From contig NC_013720.1 in the NCBI RefSeq assembly GCF_000025185.1, positions 4,340,001 through 4,404,000 on the forward strand: a DNA stretch of 64,000 nucleotides. Direction: 5' to 3'. The notes below the pieces were generated by a model, which saw nothing but the letters and a program-made list of their open reading frames with translations, ran no database searches and was not told the DNA's origin. The translations under genes were made by a program, and so were the position numbers. Positions 9,099 through 18,251 of the stretch are shown here, one piece after another (position 1 is the first letter of the stretch; the number at the start of each line of letters is the position of its first letter). This DNA is from Pirellula staleyi DSM 6068 (lineage in GTDB: Bacteria; Planctomycetota; Planctomycetia; Pirellulales; Pirellulaceae).

Positions 9099-9119
9099 GT
9101 CCGGTGGAACCGGACCTAC
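9099..9119 (+). repeat. Solo GTCCGGT/ACCGGAC hairpin
   Basis: A perfect 7-bp stem with GGA loop followed by CTAC. The same 21-bp unit recurs at 10418-10438, within copy 4 (15387-15406, ending CCTAT) and at 21330-21350, always in intergenic DNA. It resembles a single end of a family A-type element with a different stem sequence. Confidence 0.75.
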
Positions 9120-9161
9120 GGGGGTGACCTGCTACGGGGCGATGGATGGAGATGTGCCGCG

Positions 9162-9917
9162 TTACTTTTCGCGTGTAAATCGCAGGTGCTCGTCGCCGGA
9201 GCCGAACAGAGCGCGGCCATGTTTTTTGATCAGCGCGCGAAGCTCGGCCGAGGTCGCTTGGATTTGAACGATCCGCTTCGAGCGATCGGGCTCTGCGTTG
9301 GGATCGTCGGCAGGAGGGGGAGGCTGATGCACCGTACCCTTGAGATCTCCCTTCTGAATCGCCTCGACCACTTGATCGACATCGATCAAGAACCAGCGCA
9401 TCTGATTGGCTTCATCCTGCTCGATGCACCAGATGCTATAGCGGCTGAACGGTTTCAAATGGGCTTCGACATCCGACTTCGGAACCTCTTCGAGTTGCTT
9501 GGCAATCGCCGCGTCGCTCTTGGCCAGCGTCGTCGGGTCGACCAAAATCTGCGAAAACTCAGACTTCATCGGAAGCGTCAGGCAGGTCAAGTCGCCGATC
9601 TTACAGAAGGCGATAGTCAATTGCTCCACGCCCCCATCGTCTTTCAGGTTCTTGATGAGGTAGAGATTCTTTGCCTCGGGATGCTGCTTAATTTCGACGA
9701 ATTGCTTGTCGCTCGGCTCAGGGGTAGGCTCCTCGCCCGCGAGCGTGCGACGCTCGAGAACCGACCATTTTCCTGGCAGCTCAGGCATCTCGATCGAGTC
9801 GGCGGAGGTCGACAGCGGATAGCGCGACAGCGGCATATTGCAGCCGGAACAGAGTGCCACGAGCCCTAGCAAGGCGATGCAAGTTGCCGCCGGAGTACCA
9901 GCCCAAGTGCGGGACAT
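9162..9917 (-). CDS. Lipoprotein of unknown function
   Basis: The 251-residue product starts MSRTWAGTPAATC and has a lipoprotein signal peptide ending in the lipobox LCSGC, followed by NMPLSRYPLSTS. The mature part is a mixed alpha/beta domain with DFCKIGDLTCL-like and SRYSIWCIEQDEANQMRWFLIDVDQV stretches, consistent with a small ligand-binding or assembly lipoprotein. I recognise no family. The reading frame extends to 9968, but 9917 starts a proper signal peptide. It stands alone between two repeat blocks and faces the same way as the DUF1553/DUF1501 operon further right. Confidence 0.8.
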   Translation of the reverse strand: MSRTWAGTPAATCIALLGLVALCSGCNMPLSRYPLSTSADSIEMPELPGKWSVLERRTLAGEEPTPEPSDKQFVEIKQHPEAKNLYLIKNLKDDGGVEQLTIAFCKIGDLTCLTLPMKSEFSQILVDPTTLAKSDAAIAKQLEEVPKSDVEAHLKPFSRYSIWCIEQDEANQMRWFLIDVDQVVEAIQKGDLKGTVHQPPPPADDPNAEPDRSKRIVQIQATSAELRALIKKHGRALFGSGDEHLRFTREK

Positions 9918-10030
9918 ATTCGCGTTCCTCTCTCCACTCGCCGGAAATGTTCGGTCGATGCGTGCCAAGAGTTGATCCGGCGAGCCGAGCGTTTATTCCC
10001 GGCGAGGAATTGACGCGCTGCCGAAATCAC

Positions 10031-10231
10031 GTAGGTCAGATGCCCGGAGGGAATCTGACGGGAGCAGATTTTGCCAGCAGAAAACGCGTTGTAGATGCGA
10101 GGCCACGCAATCAGATCACGACATCTGGTACTAGAGACTTCAAGCGTCGACTCGCTGGCAGGAGAAGTGAAGCCGGTTTGAGAATTGCCGGATCAACTCC
10201 TGTCAGGTCCCTGAGAGGGGACCTGACCTAC
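10031..10231 (+). repeat. Family A palindromic element, copy 3
   Basis: A 201-bp copy. The left hairpin is GTCAGAT/ATCTGAC, and the right hairpin is GTCAGGTCCC with GGGACCTGAC. The interior carries the shared track with TCAAGCGTCGACTCG and GAGAAGTGAA. Confidence 0.85.
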
Positions 10232-10309
10232 TACTGAGGATTACATTAACCGATAGACGAAGTGCCACTAGTCCGTCTAGCGATCAATGTCATCCTAATT
10301 CGAGCCTCA

Positions 10310-10332
10310 CACTGCTGGACAAGCCAGCAGTG
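10310..10332. repeat. CACTGCTGG/CCAGCAGTG hairpin
   Basis: A perfect 9-bp inverted repeat with a 5-base loop, in intergenic DNA between other repeats. It appears once in this window. Confidence 0.7.
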
Positions 10333-10498
10333 CCACCCCGCTTTGCCTGACATTGATTGCCAGACGTCGTACTACGGGATTGCTTTCGCGGCAGGAGCGT
10401 GGCACACGGCATTTTTTGTCCGGTGGAACCGGACCTACAGGTCTGATCTACAGGTCTGACCTGCGGGACGGCGGGGCATTGTAAAACCGGTGGAGTTT

Positions 10499-11923
10499 TT
10501 AGCTCAAAATGGGTTTGACGATGTGGCCGTGGACGTCGGTGAGGCGGAAGTCGCGACCTTGAGCGCGGAAGGTCATGCGCTCGTGATCGACACCAAGCAG
10601 ATGCAGCAGCGTGGCGTGCAGGTCGTGCACTTCGCAGATGTTGTCGACCGCATTGTAGCCCAGTTCATCGGTGGCACCGTAGGTGATGCCACCCTTGATG
10701 CCTCCGCCGCAGAGCCATGCCGAAAAGCCTTTGATATGGTGGTCGCGGCCATTGCCTTGCGCCATCGGCGTGCGACCGAATTCGCCCGTCCAGACGATGA
10801 GCGTATCTTTGAGCATGTCGCGCGCTTTGAGGTCGCGAATCAGCGCTGCACAAGGTCCGTCGATCTCTCCCACCGTTCCGGCGATCTGATCTTTCACGCC
10901 GCCATGATGGTCCCAGTCGCGATGATAGAGCTGAATGAAGCGGACGCCCCGTTCGGCCAAACGGCGCGCGAGGAGACAGTTGGCGGCGAACGTTCCATCG
11001 GCTCCCTTGGTGCCGTAGAGGTCGAGCACGTGCTGCGGCTCGTCCGACAGATCCATCAGTTGCGGCACACTCGTTTGCATCCGAAACGCTAGTTCGTACT
11101 GCGCAATGCGCGTGGCGATCTCGGGATCGTGCAGCGTGCTGTTGGCCTCTTCGTTCAGTTTGCGGACGGTGTCGACGACATCACTTTGCTGATCGAGCGT
11201 GACACCGGCGGGACGATTGACGTAGAGAACCGGATCCCCTTTGGAGCGAAGTTCTACCCCTTGAAACTTGCTCGGCAAAAACCCGCTGTGCCACTGCCGC
11301 GAGGCGATCGGCTGTCCCTGGCCATACTTGCCAGTGGAGGTGAGGACGACAAAGCCGGGGAGATTTTCGGTCTCGCACCCGAGGCCATACGTCAGCCACG
11401 AGCCCATCGCGGGTCGGCCGCTGATGGTGCTGCCGGTGTTCATGAAGGTGTGGGCCGGGTCGTGATTGATCGCCTGCGTTCGCAAGGAATTGACGATGCA
11501 AAGTTCGTCGGCCAATTCGCCGAGCTTGCTGAACAGCGTCGCCATTTGCTGGCCCGACTCGCCAAACTTTTTGAACGGATGCTGCGGCGCCAGGCACTTC
11601 AGCTGTTGCCCTTGCAGCTGCGCGATCGGCTGACCTTTGGTGAACGACTCGGGCATCGGCTGGCCACTCATTTCGGCCAATTTGGGCTTGTAGTCGAGCG
11701 TTTCGAGATGCGATGGGCCACCGGCCATCGTCAGAAAGATGATTCGCTTCGCACGCGGCGCGTGGTGCAGTTGTCCCAAGATGCCGGGGACAAAATGGTC
11801 GGCGCCATGCAGCGTGGAACTTGCCAGCAAAGAACCGAGCGCGACGCTGCCAATGCCAGTGGCGGTGCGTGAAAGGAAAGTGCGGCGCGACATCGCGGCG
11901 AGAAGCTGTGAAGTGAGTTGCAT
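10499..11923 (-). CDS. DUF1501 domain-containing secreted protein
   Basis: This 474-residue protein has a TAT-like leader (SRRTFLSRTATGIGSVALGSLLA). Family motifs include FLTMAGGPSHLETLDYKP, HTFMNTGSTISGRPAMGSWLTYG, WTGEFGRTP and NGRDHHIKGFSAWLCGGGIKGG. The closing region, DNICEVHDLHATLLHLLGVDHERMTFR, is the sulfatase-like C-terminus. It is paralogous to the protein at 204-1652. It starts 55 bp after the DUF1553 gene on the same strand, forming the canonical two-gene operon. The ATG at 11923 gives a good leader, and RBS-like AGAGATATTCCG lies upstream. The substrate is unknown. Confidence 0.93.
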   Translation of the reverse strand: MQLTSQLLAAMSRRTFLSRTATGIGSVALGSLLASSTLHGADHFVPGILGQLHHAPRAKRIIFLTMAGGPSHLETLDYKPKLAEMSGQPMPESFTKGQPIAQLQGQQLKCLAPQHPFKKFGESGQQMATLFSKLGELADELCIVNSLRTQAINHDPAHTFMNTGSTISGRPAMGSWLTYGLGCETENLPGFVVLTSTGKYGQGQPIASRQWHSGFLPSKFQGVELRSKGDPVLYVNRPAGVTLDQQSDVVDTVRKLNEEANSTLHDPEIATRIAQYELAFRMQTSVPQLMDLSDEPQHVLDLYGTKGADGTFAANCLLARRLAERGVRFIQLYHRDWDHHGGVKDQIAGTVGEIDGPCAALIRDLKARDMLKDTLIVWTGEFGRTPMAQGNGRDHHIKGFSAWLCGGGIKGGITYGATDELGYNAVDNICEVHDLHATLLHLLGVDHERMTFRAQGRDFRLTDVHGHIVKPILS

Positions 11924-11978
11924 CGGAATATCTCTAGCGAATGGTTGTGCGGAGGGAATCGCTCGTGGCGCTACAGGG

Positions 11979-14900
11979 TTAGTTGCGGGTGATACCTTCG
12001 TGAAGGTTCAAGAGCACGCGGCTGATGCTCGTCCAAGCAGCCAACTGCGGCGCGGGGATATCGGCCGGCGATCCGCTCATGCCAATTGCCAAAAGTTCGG
12101 CGGCCGAGGAAGGATTCGCCTCGTACTCCTGGAGATGCTTGGCGAGCAGCTCGGTGAGAATGGCCAGTTCAGCGGGGCGCGCTTCGCGCGAGACGACGGT
12201 GCGATAGCCAAACTGCAAACGCTGCTCGGTCGACTCTCCCCCTTGCTTCAAAATCTTCACCGCCAGGTTGCGTGCCGATTCGACGTAGGTTGGATCGTTC
12301 AGCAGCACGAGCGCTTGCTGTGGCGTGTTCGAACGAGGTCGCTCGACGGTGCATTCTTCGCGGCTCGGCGCATCGAAGGCGGCAAGGCTTGGATGCAGGA
12401 ACGTGCGCTGCCAGTAGGTGTAGAGACCGCGACGATACTGCGCATCGCCGGTGTCGTTTTGCCACTCGCGGCGTGGGAAGTTGAGGTACTGCCAATAGCC
12501 GGCGGGCTGATAGGGCTTCACGCTCGGGCCACCGATTTGCGGCACGAGCAAACCACTGGTGAAGAGAGCGTTGTCGCGCACCATTTCAGCATCGATGCGA
12601 AAACGGTTCTGACGCAAAAAGAGCTGATTAGCCGGATCAGCCGCCAGGAGTTCAGGAGTCCCCAGCGAGCTTTGACGATAGGCACTGGAGGTGAGAATCG
12701 TCTCGAACAGACGTTTTACATTCCACTTGCTTTCGATGAAGTCGACCGCGAGGTAATCGAGCAGTTCGGGATGCGTTGGCTGTGCACCTTGCGAGCCAAA
12801 GTCGTCGAGCGTTTCGACGAGCCCTTCGCCGAAGGCGAGTTTCCAAACGCGGTTGACAAACACACGGGCGGTGAGGGGATTTTCGCGCGCGACCATCCAG
12901 TTGGCGAAGTCGAGTCGCGAGGGAGCCGCCCCATCTTTGCCGGTGACTTGCGGCAAGAAGGCAGGAACAGCTGCCGTGACAATTTCGCCCGAATCGTCGA
13001 GCCAATTTCCTCGGGGAAGAATGCGCACCACTCGTGGCGCGCCCGACATACTGACGAGTGTCGTGGGAATCGAAGCGTCGACTTCTTTGCGCTCTTTTTC
13101 GAGCGTCAGCTCGCGGGCCCGGGCATCGGCGAGGACCGGCGTGGTGCGCCGGAAATCAGCGTCGAGCAGTTTCTTTTGCTCGTCGGTCCGCTTGTCGTCA
13201 GGAGTCAAAACCGCTTCGGCGAGCGACGGACTTACGGGGCTGGTGGTGAGCGCCGGTTTATCGCTCGAAGTGGTCGACAAACGGAATTTGCCAAACACAT
13301 GCTGGGGGAACTGCGAGCGGTGCTGGAGCGCGATTCGCAGCGTCGTATCGGCCGCTGCTGCGAGTGGCTGTTTCAGCACGAAGAGGGCGACGTGATCGGC
13401 AGGCGTTTGATGTCCCGAGACGGCCCAACCGGTGTCGTTCTTGTCGTCGATCGCGCCGCTGATGTCGTAGGTTGGCTGCGAAAAATCAGCTTCCGCGCGT
13501 GCCATTTCGAGCTTCGTCGCCGAACCATCGGCGGCGATTTTTTCCGCGACAAACTCCGTCATCACCACATTGCCGTTCCCCCCCTTAGCGAGCCCCTTTC
13601 CAGCAAACGCCGGATCGACAAACACTTCAAGGCGAATCGCAGTGATCGGTTTCTCGTTGATCGGCAGCGTGACCAGAATCGTCTCTTGATTGGGGGTGGC
13701 TGCGGTCGATTTCAGCACGCGATCGTCTTGCAAAGCATAGGTGCTGCCGTCGAGCGTTTTGGTTTCGAGCGGAGCAGGGGTATTCCACTCAAGCTTCACG
13801 CCAGAGGCTTGGGCCTGCAGTTCTTTTTGCCAGAGAGCGAACGCTTCGAGGTAGGCTGGGCTCGACTCGCTCAACTCCTTCTTCACCGCCGCTAGTTTGG
13901 CGTCGATCTCGGCGAGCTTCTGCCGGTGGACTTCGGTCATGATCTTCGTTTGGTCTTGTCGACCGACAGCCCGCTCGTTGACGTCGGCAAAGAAGGCGGC
14001 CATCGAATAAAAGTCGCGAGCCGTGAAGGGGTCGAACTTATGGTTGTGGCATTCGCAGCACCCCATGGTGCTGGCCAGCCAGATAGCAGCGGTGTTGCGG
14101 ACCCGATCGGCCTGATACTTGGCGCTATACTCCTTGGCCTGTGCGCCACCTTCTTCGGTCGTTTGCAACAGCCGATTGAAGCCCGAAGCGATGCGGGTTT
14201 CGTCGGTAGCACCGGGGAGCAGATCGCCAGCGAGCTGCTCGCGTGTGAACTCGTCGAACGGCTTGTTGCTATTGAACGCGCTGATCACGTAATCGCGATA
14301 CATCCAGACATCGCGGTGGTTATCGCTGTGATAGCCACCGGTGTCGGCGTAACGCACAATGTCGAGCCAGTAGAGCGCCATCCGCTCGCCAAAATGCTTG
14401 CTCGCCAGGAGTCGCTGCACTTGTTTCTCGTAGGCATCGGCGCTCGTGTCGCGCAGGAAGGCATCGACCTCGGCGGGCGTGGGGGGGAGCCCGGTCAGAT
14501 CGAACGACAAACGGCGCAGCAAGGTGGTCCGATCAGCTTCGCTGCTTGGCGCGAGCTTGCGCTCTTTCGCAGCGGCAAAAATGAATTGGTCGATGGCTCC
14601 ACGCGACCAGCTATCTCCGGCGACCTTGGGTGGCGTGGTGCGCACGGGCACCTGGTAGGCCCAGTGGCTGTCGAATTTGGCCCCTTCAGCGACCCAGCGT
14701 TTCAGCAGCTCGACTTCGGCCGCCGGCACCGTGGGCTTTTTGCTCGCGGCGGGTGGCATCCGCACCTCAGGATCGTCGCTGATGATCCGCGCAATCAACT
14801 CACTGGCGGCCACATCCCCCGGCGCGATCAGTTTTTTGTTCTCGTCGGTCGGCAGGTCGAGCCGCAAATCGGCCTGACGCTCCGCTTCGTCCGGTCCGTG

Positions 14901-15035
14901 ACAGGCAAAACAGCGGTTGGAAAGAATCGGTTTGATCTGTCGGCTGAAGCTCACCGGCGGCTCGGCTGCGAGCACCGGTTGCTGCGTCAAAAGCGTGATG
15001 GCGAGAATCCAAGCGACGGACGAAAGACGGAGCAT
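11979..15035 (-). CDS. PSCyt1-DUF1549-DUF1553 secreted protein
   Basis: A 1018-residue exported protein with a signal peptide ending VLAAEPP. The PSCyt1 cytochrome-like domain follows at residues 28-130 with a CFACH haem-binding motif (C42, C45, H46). DUF1549 lies at about 155-360 and contains a second CECHNHKFDP motif near residue 328, and DUF1553 at about 700-960. A central stretch near 420-600 looks like a carbohydrate-binding-type beta domain. The CxxCH motif implies covalent c-type haem; the partner and reaction are unknown. It is first in the operon with the DUF1501 gene. Length and order match the largest members of the family. Confidence 0.93.
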   Translation of the reverse strand: MLRLSSVAWILAITLLTQQPVLAAEPPVSFSRQIKPILSNRCFACHGPDEAERQADLRLDLPTDENKKLIAPGDVAASELIARIISDDPEVRMPPAASKKPTVPAAEVELLKRWVAEGAKFDSHWAYQVPVRTTPPKVAGDSWSRGAIDQFIFAAAKERKLAPSSEADRTTLLRRLSFDLTGLPPTPAEVDAFLRDTSADAYEKQVQRLLASKHFGERMALYWLDIVRYADTGGYHSDNHRDVWMYRDYVISAFNSNKPFDEFTREQLAGDLLPGATDETRIASGFNRLLQTTEEGGAQAKEYSAKYQADRVRNTAAIWLASTMGCCECHNHKFDPFTARDFYSMAAFFADVNERAVGRQDQTKIMTEVHRQKLAEIDAKLAAVKKELSESSPAYLEAFALWQKELQAQASGVKLEWNTPAPLETKTLDGSTYALQDDRVLKSTAATPNQETILVTLPINEKPITAIRLEVFVDPAFAGKGLAKGGNGNVVMTEFVAEKIAADGSATKLEMARAEADFSQPTYDISGAIDDKNDTGWAVSGHQTPADHVALFVLKQPLAAAADTTLRIALQHRSQFPQHVFGKFRLSTTSSDKPALTTSPVSPSLAEAVLTPDDKRTDEQKKLLDADFRRTTPVLADARARELTLEKERKEVDASIPTTLVSMSGAPRVVRILPRGNWLDDSGEIVTAAVPAFLPQVTGKDGAAPSRLDFANWMVARENPLTARVFVNRVWKLAFGEGLVETLDDFGSQGAQPTHPELLDYLAVDFIESKWNVKRLFETILTSSAYRQSSLGTPELLAADPANQLFLRQNRFRIDAEMVRDNALFTSGLLVPQIGGPSVKPYQPAGYWQYLNFPRREWQNDTGDAQYRRGLYTYWQRTFLHPSLAAFDAPSREECTVERPRSNTPQQALVLLNDPTYVESARNLAVKILKQGGESTEQRLQFGYRTVVSREARPAELAILTELLAKHLQEYEANPSSAAELLAIGMSGSPADIPAPQLAAWTSISRVLLNLHEGITRN

Positions 15036-15280
15036 AGACGTAGTTCCTCGGCAAACATCGCGCGGAAAGAAGGGAGAGGTGGGAGGGACCGCAGGTCGAT
15101 CAGCAGCCAGGTGGGAGATCGCGGCTGCGGGAAGTCTTGGTGCGACCTCGCGGGGCTGCGACCCATCAATCTTGCTTAATAGTTTACTACGCCTCGATTT
15201 ACAGCGTCAACCAAAAGGTTGGCCCTGGAGCACCGCCCAAGCAGCCGCGGAATAGACCGCCAGCTCTGTAGGTCATTTAT

Positions 15281-15492
15281 GTAGGTCCGGTGCCCGGAGG
15301 GAATCGGACGGGAGAGGAGATTGCCAACCGAGAACGCAATCCGGCTTCAGAGCCCCGCGATAAGAGCCTTGCACCCGTCAATTCTTGTCCGGTGGAACCG
15401 GACCTATGGGGTTCGACGGTAGAAGGCATGAAACCGGCTTGAGAATTGCCAGCTCAACTCCCGTCAGGTCCCTGAGAGGGGACCTGACCTAC
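15281..15492 (+). repeat. Family A element, copy 4 (variant or composite)
   Basis: The left end is GTAGGTCCGG..., pairing GTCCG with CGGAC instead of the GTCAGAT form, while the right end is the normal GTCAGGTCCC/GGGACCTGAC hairpin ending CTAC. A GTCCGGT/ACCGGAC unit sits inside at 15387-15406. It looks like a recombinant of the two stem types. Confidence 0.75.
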
Positions 15493-15536
15493 AGAGCTGA
15501 CCTACACAGCTGACGCGATAGGAGCATGGCACCCGG

Positions 15537-15607
15537 TTACCAGGGATGTATATCCCTGGTAAGAAAATGAGCAAGGGCGATGAAAACCGGTTGGTTGACA
15601 TCGCCCT
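15537..15607 (-). terminator. Tandem hairpins 3' of the DUF11-like gene
   Basis: Hairpin 1 is TTACCAGGGAT/ATCCCTGGTAA (11 bp, 15537-15562). Hairpin 2 is AGGGCGATG/CATCGCCCT (9 bp, 15574-15607). Read on the minus strand, hairpin 2 is followed by a short T-rich stretch (TGCTCATTTTCTTACC). They may form the transcription end of the gene that stops at 15643, but the T-run is imperfect. Confidence 0.45.
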
Positions 15608-15642
15608 CGTGTGATTGCTAGAGACTGCCCAATGATCGGCTG

Positions 15643-17724
15643 TTAGCGAATGAGTGGGGCTGGGGTGGGAGCGACGGGACTAGCAGCGGCTGGGGCTCGG
15701 CGGGCAGCGGCACTGTCGGCAAAGAAGCGGCTGGCACCTTCGCTCACGAGTCGCAGCTCACCGGCATCTCCCGTCACTTCGACGCGGAACTGCAAGGTTC
15801 CACCCCGATCGGCCCGGGCCTTAATCTTCACCGTCACCTGCTCGCCTGCAGGGAGCTGTGGCAGAGGTTCGCAAACCACCTGACCCGGCACGATCTTTCC
15901 TTCGCCACCTTCGACAGCGATTGGCTCGATCCCTTCGGCAAACTGCATCACGATTCGGACATTCTCGGCGGCCTTAGTCCCCCGGTTCATCACCTGCACT
16001 TCGTACACCACATCTTCACCCGCTGGGGAAGGACCGGCTGGGTCGTTCACCACCAGTTTGAGATCCGAAATCGCTTCCACGGTGGTCTCGCACTTGGCTT
16101 GCGAAGCCGTACCATTGCCGCTGATTGCTTCGAGGTCGAAGCTGAGCGGACCAGTGGCACCGAGCAGCACCTGGAACGTGTACGTTTTCTCGCCACCCGG
16201 TGGAATGCTGGTCACTTTCCACTTGAGGCCAGCGGCGTCGGTCTTGGCGTTTTCGATACCGCCGAGGTACTTCACACCACGGGGCAGGGCCACGCTCAGC
16301 ATGACGTCGTCGGCAGCAGCATTTCCTTGGTTAACGACCGTCACACTGTAGTCGCCAGGGGTGCCGGCATACTTGAGGGCGGGACCTTGCAGATCGAGAG
16401 CGAGCGAAGCCATGCGGACGAGCACTTTCGTGGCGGTATCGGCCACGAGCGCCCCATCTCCGGTGGCGGTTGCTTTGATTTCCATTTCCCCAGGATCGGT
16501 CGCTTTCACGTCGACAGCGACTTCGCGCGAGGTACCTGCTTCGAGCGTTCCGACGTCGATCTGCTGCGGTGGATTGCCGGTCGAAGTGATGGTGATCATC
16601 ACTCCCGAAGCATCACCGGTGCCAGGGTTGGCGATTGTCAGCACCGCTTGCTTGGCCTCGCCATAGTTCATGTCGGCAGGGGCCTGCATCGCTAGTTGCA
16701 GCTGTGGACGACGGACCGCAATGGTGGCTTTGGCGGTGGTGGGACGAGCGGTGAACTCGACCGATAGATCGACCGGCTGACCATCGGTGGCGGTGAGCAT
16801 CACGCGGAGCGACGAATCGCCACGGGCTTCGATGCGCGGAATGGCCCAGACTAGGCGTCCTTGACCTTGCGGATCGGCCACCAGTTGAGCTTCGCCGTCG
16901 GCAGCTTCGAGGCCATCGATCGAAACCGAAGCGGGGACGTTGAGACGTACCAGCAGATCGGTGGCAGGAATATCAGCTTCGTTGAAGAGGTGGACGACGT
17001 AGGGAGATGATTCTTTGACGGTGATCGACTGCGGACCGCTCACATCGATACGGAGGCTAGGGCTCCGCGACGAGAGGGCGAGGTCTTGAATCGAGCGTGG
17101 CAGTGGATTGGTGCCGACCGTGGGGATGCGGCGCGACGATTGCACCGGGGCGAGCCCTTCTTCCCCTTCGACCGTTTCGAGGCGCGAAGGACGAGGCATC
17201 GACTCAGCAGGACGCGTGGCAATTTCAGGGACGGCGGCTTCGTTGATCGTGGCAGCAGCGGGACGCTTGAGAATCGACCGCGTTGCACCATCGTTATCAC
17301 TGGCCGGGGCACCGGCTGGCAAATAGTCGGTGGGAACCGGGGCAAAAGCAGGGGCCTGTGCTTCGCCGATCGGCGTGATCGAATCGTCGCTCACCGATTG
17401 CGTGGCCCCTCCCAAACGTTCGTTGACCGACGACGAGCGGCGGGGACGAACGATCGAGTTGCCTTGGATCTCTTCGCCAGCGACGAGCCGGGCTTCCCCT
17501 TGCGGCACATAAGCCGGTGGGGCCGGAATTTGCGTCGGAGGAGGGAGCGGAGCGGGCTTCACCGCAGCGGGCGGAAGCTGACGGGGCTCGCGTGGATAGA
17601 CGTTGGCCGATCCACCGCCGTAGATGCTCGAACGCGGACGAATGGCCTCTTGCGCAGTGACGATGGCGAGGGCAGAGCCAGCCACCAATCCCAGAGCGAG
17701 CACGATAGTTGCTTTACGAGGCAT
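15643..17724 (-). CDS. Secreted DUF11/CARDB-like repeat protein
   Basis: A 693-residue exported protein starting MPRKATIVLALGLVAGSALAIVTAQE, a clear signal peptide. Residues 20-210 are a low-complexity Pro/Arg/Ala linker. From about 215 to 660 there are at least four beta-sandwich repeats of DUF11/CARDB type, with recurring patterns such as YVVHLFNEADIPATDLLVRLNVP, YSVTVVNQGNAAADDVMLSVALP and YEVQVMNRGTKAAENVRIVMQF. Such proteins are usually cell-surface or adhesive scaffolds. The C-terminus is Ala/Pro-rich with no sorting signal I recognise. The frame is open to 17769, but 17724 gives the leader. It is monocistronic. Confidence 0.85.
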   Translation of the reverse strand: MPRKATIVLALGLVAGSALAIVTAQEAIRPRSSIYGGGSANVYPREPRQLPPAAVKPAPLPPPTQIPAPPAYVPQGEARLVAGEEIQGNSIVRPRRSSSVNERLGGATQSVSDDSITPIGEAQAPAFAPVPTDYLPAGAPASDNDGATRSILKRPAAATINEAAVPEIATRPAESMPRPSRLETVEGEEGLAPVQSSRRIPTVGTNPLPRSIQDLALSSRSPSLRIDVSGPQSITVKESSPYVVHLFNEADIPATDLLVRLNVPASVSIDGLEAADGEAQLVADPQGQGRLVWAIPRIEARGDSSLRVMLTATDGQPVDLSVEFTARPTTAKATIAVRRPQLQLAMQAPADMNYGEAKQAVLTIANPGTGDASGVMITITSTGNPPQQIDVGTLEAGTSREVAVDVKATDPGEMEIKATATGDGALVADTATKVLVRMASLALDLQGPALKYAGTPGDYSVTVVNQGNAAADDVMLSVALPRGVKYLGGIENAKTDAAGLKWKVTSIPPGGEKTYTFQVLLGATGPLSFDLEAISGNGTASQAKCETTVEAISDLKLVVNDPAGPSPAGEDVVYEVQVMNRGTKAAENVRIVMQFAEGIEPIAVEGGEGKIVPGQVVCEPLPQLPAGEQVTVKIKARADRGGTLQFRVEVTGDAGELRLVSEGASRFFADSAAARRAPAAASPVAPTPAPLIR

Positions 17725-18251
17725 TCCGAGGTTCCTGAAAACGGGAACGGAGTATCTAGGCGCGGTCATGTATCGGTTAGGCGAACCTTGCGGGTTTAAT
17801 CAAGATTTCGTTTTGCGAGGAATTGGGAGAATAAGTCGACTTTGCGGCCGCTAGCGGGCTCTGATTGGCTCTCAACTCGCCATCACGGGGTTGCTAGCTC
17901 TGCTGCACGCTGCCGGATGGTCCACTGAGACAATCCGCACATTTATTTGTGCACCACAGCACAGCTGGGCGCGCTTCCGAAATTACACCCCTCGGGTAGC
18001 AATCCCCCTTTTGGCAAAATCTTGGCGCGAGCTCTCTCGTACCTAACTTCTGTCAAAGCCAGAAGATCAATTCGCCACGCCAGCATCCGCTGCCAGCCCC
18101 ACTGTGCCGCCATGACGCAGTTTTTCGCAACTGGCCCGGCCTTTGCTTTCTATGCTCTCTGCCGCCAGAGTGTGCGTTGACGAGATCCGGCTTTCGCCAG
18201 ATTGGATTGCCAGGCAAGGACTCTGTGGTGGAAGATGAAAGGTGGTGTCTC
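17725..18251. other. Divergent intergenic region
   Basis: About 530 bp between the divergent DUF11-like gene and the cytochrome-like/UspA operon. I see no convincing ORF, RNA or repeat. AAAGGTGG about 8 bases before the ATG at 18252 is a plausible ribosome-binding site for the rightward operon. Confidence 0.5.

Larger units (their letters stand above)
9918..10498. other. Intergenic repeat block
   Basis: No gene is visible here. The stretch holds family A copy 3 (10031-10231), a CACTGCTGG/CCAGCAGTG hairpin at 10310-10332, and a solo GTCCGGT/ACCGGAC hairpin at 10418-10438. The motif GATAGACGAAGT near 10254 recurs next to repeats at about 37330, 60243 and 60970, and CGTCTAGCGAT(C/G)AATGTCAT recurs near 37151. 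Confidence 0.7.
15036..15642. other. Intergenic region with family A copy 4 and paired hairpins
   Basis: No gene is visible. The region contains the 5' leader of the DUF1553 gene (15036-15180), a variant family A element at 15281-15492, and two perfect hairpins at 15537-15562 and 15574-15607 that lie 3' of the DUF11-like gene. Confidence 0.7.

Noticed and set aside
11739-13895. 718-residue open frame on the + strand
   Set aside because: It is antisense to the DUF1501/DUF1553 genes and has no recognisable domain; GC-rich codon use opens such frames.
13926-15179. 417-residue open frame on the + strand
   Set aside because: It is antisense to the well-supported DUF1553 gene and has no family signature.
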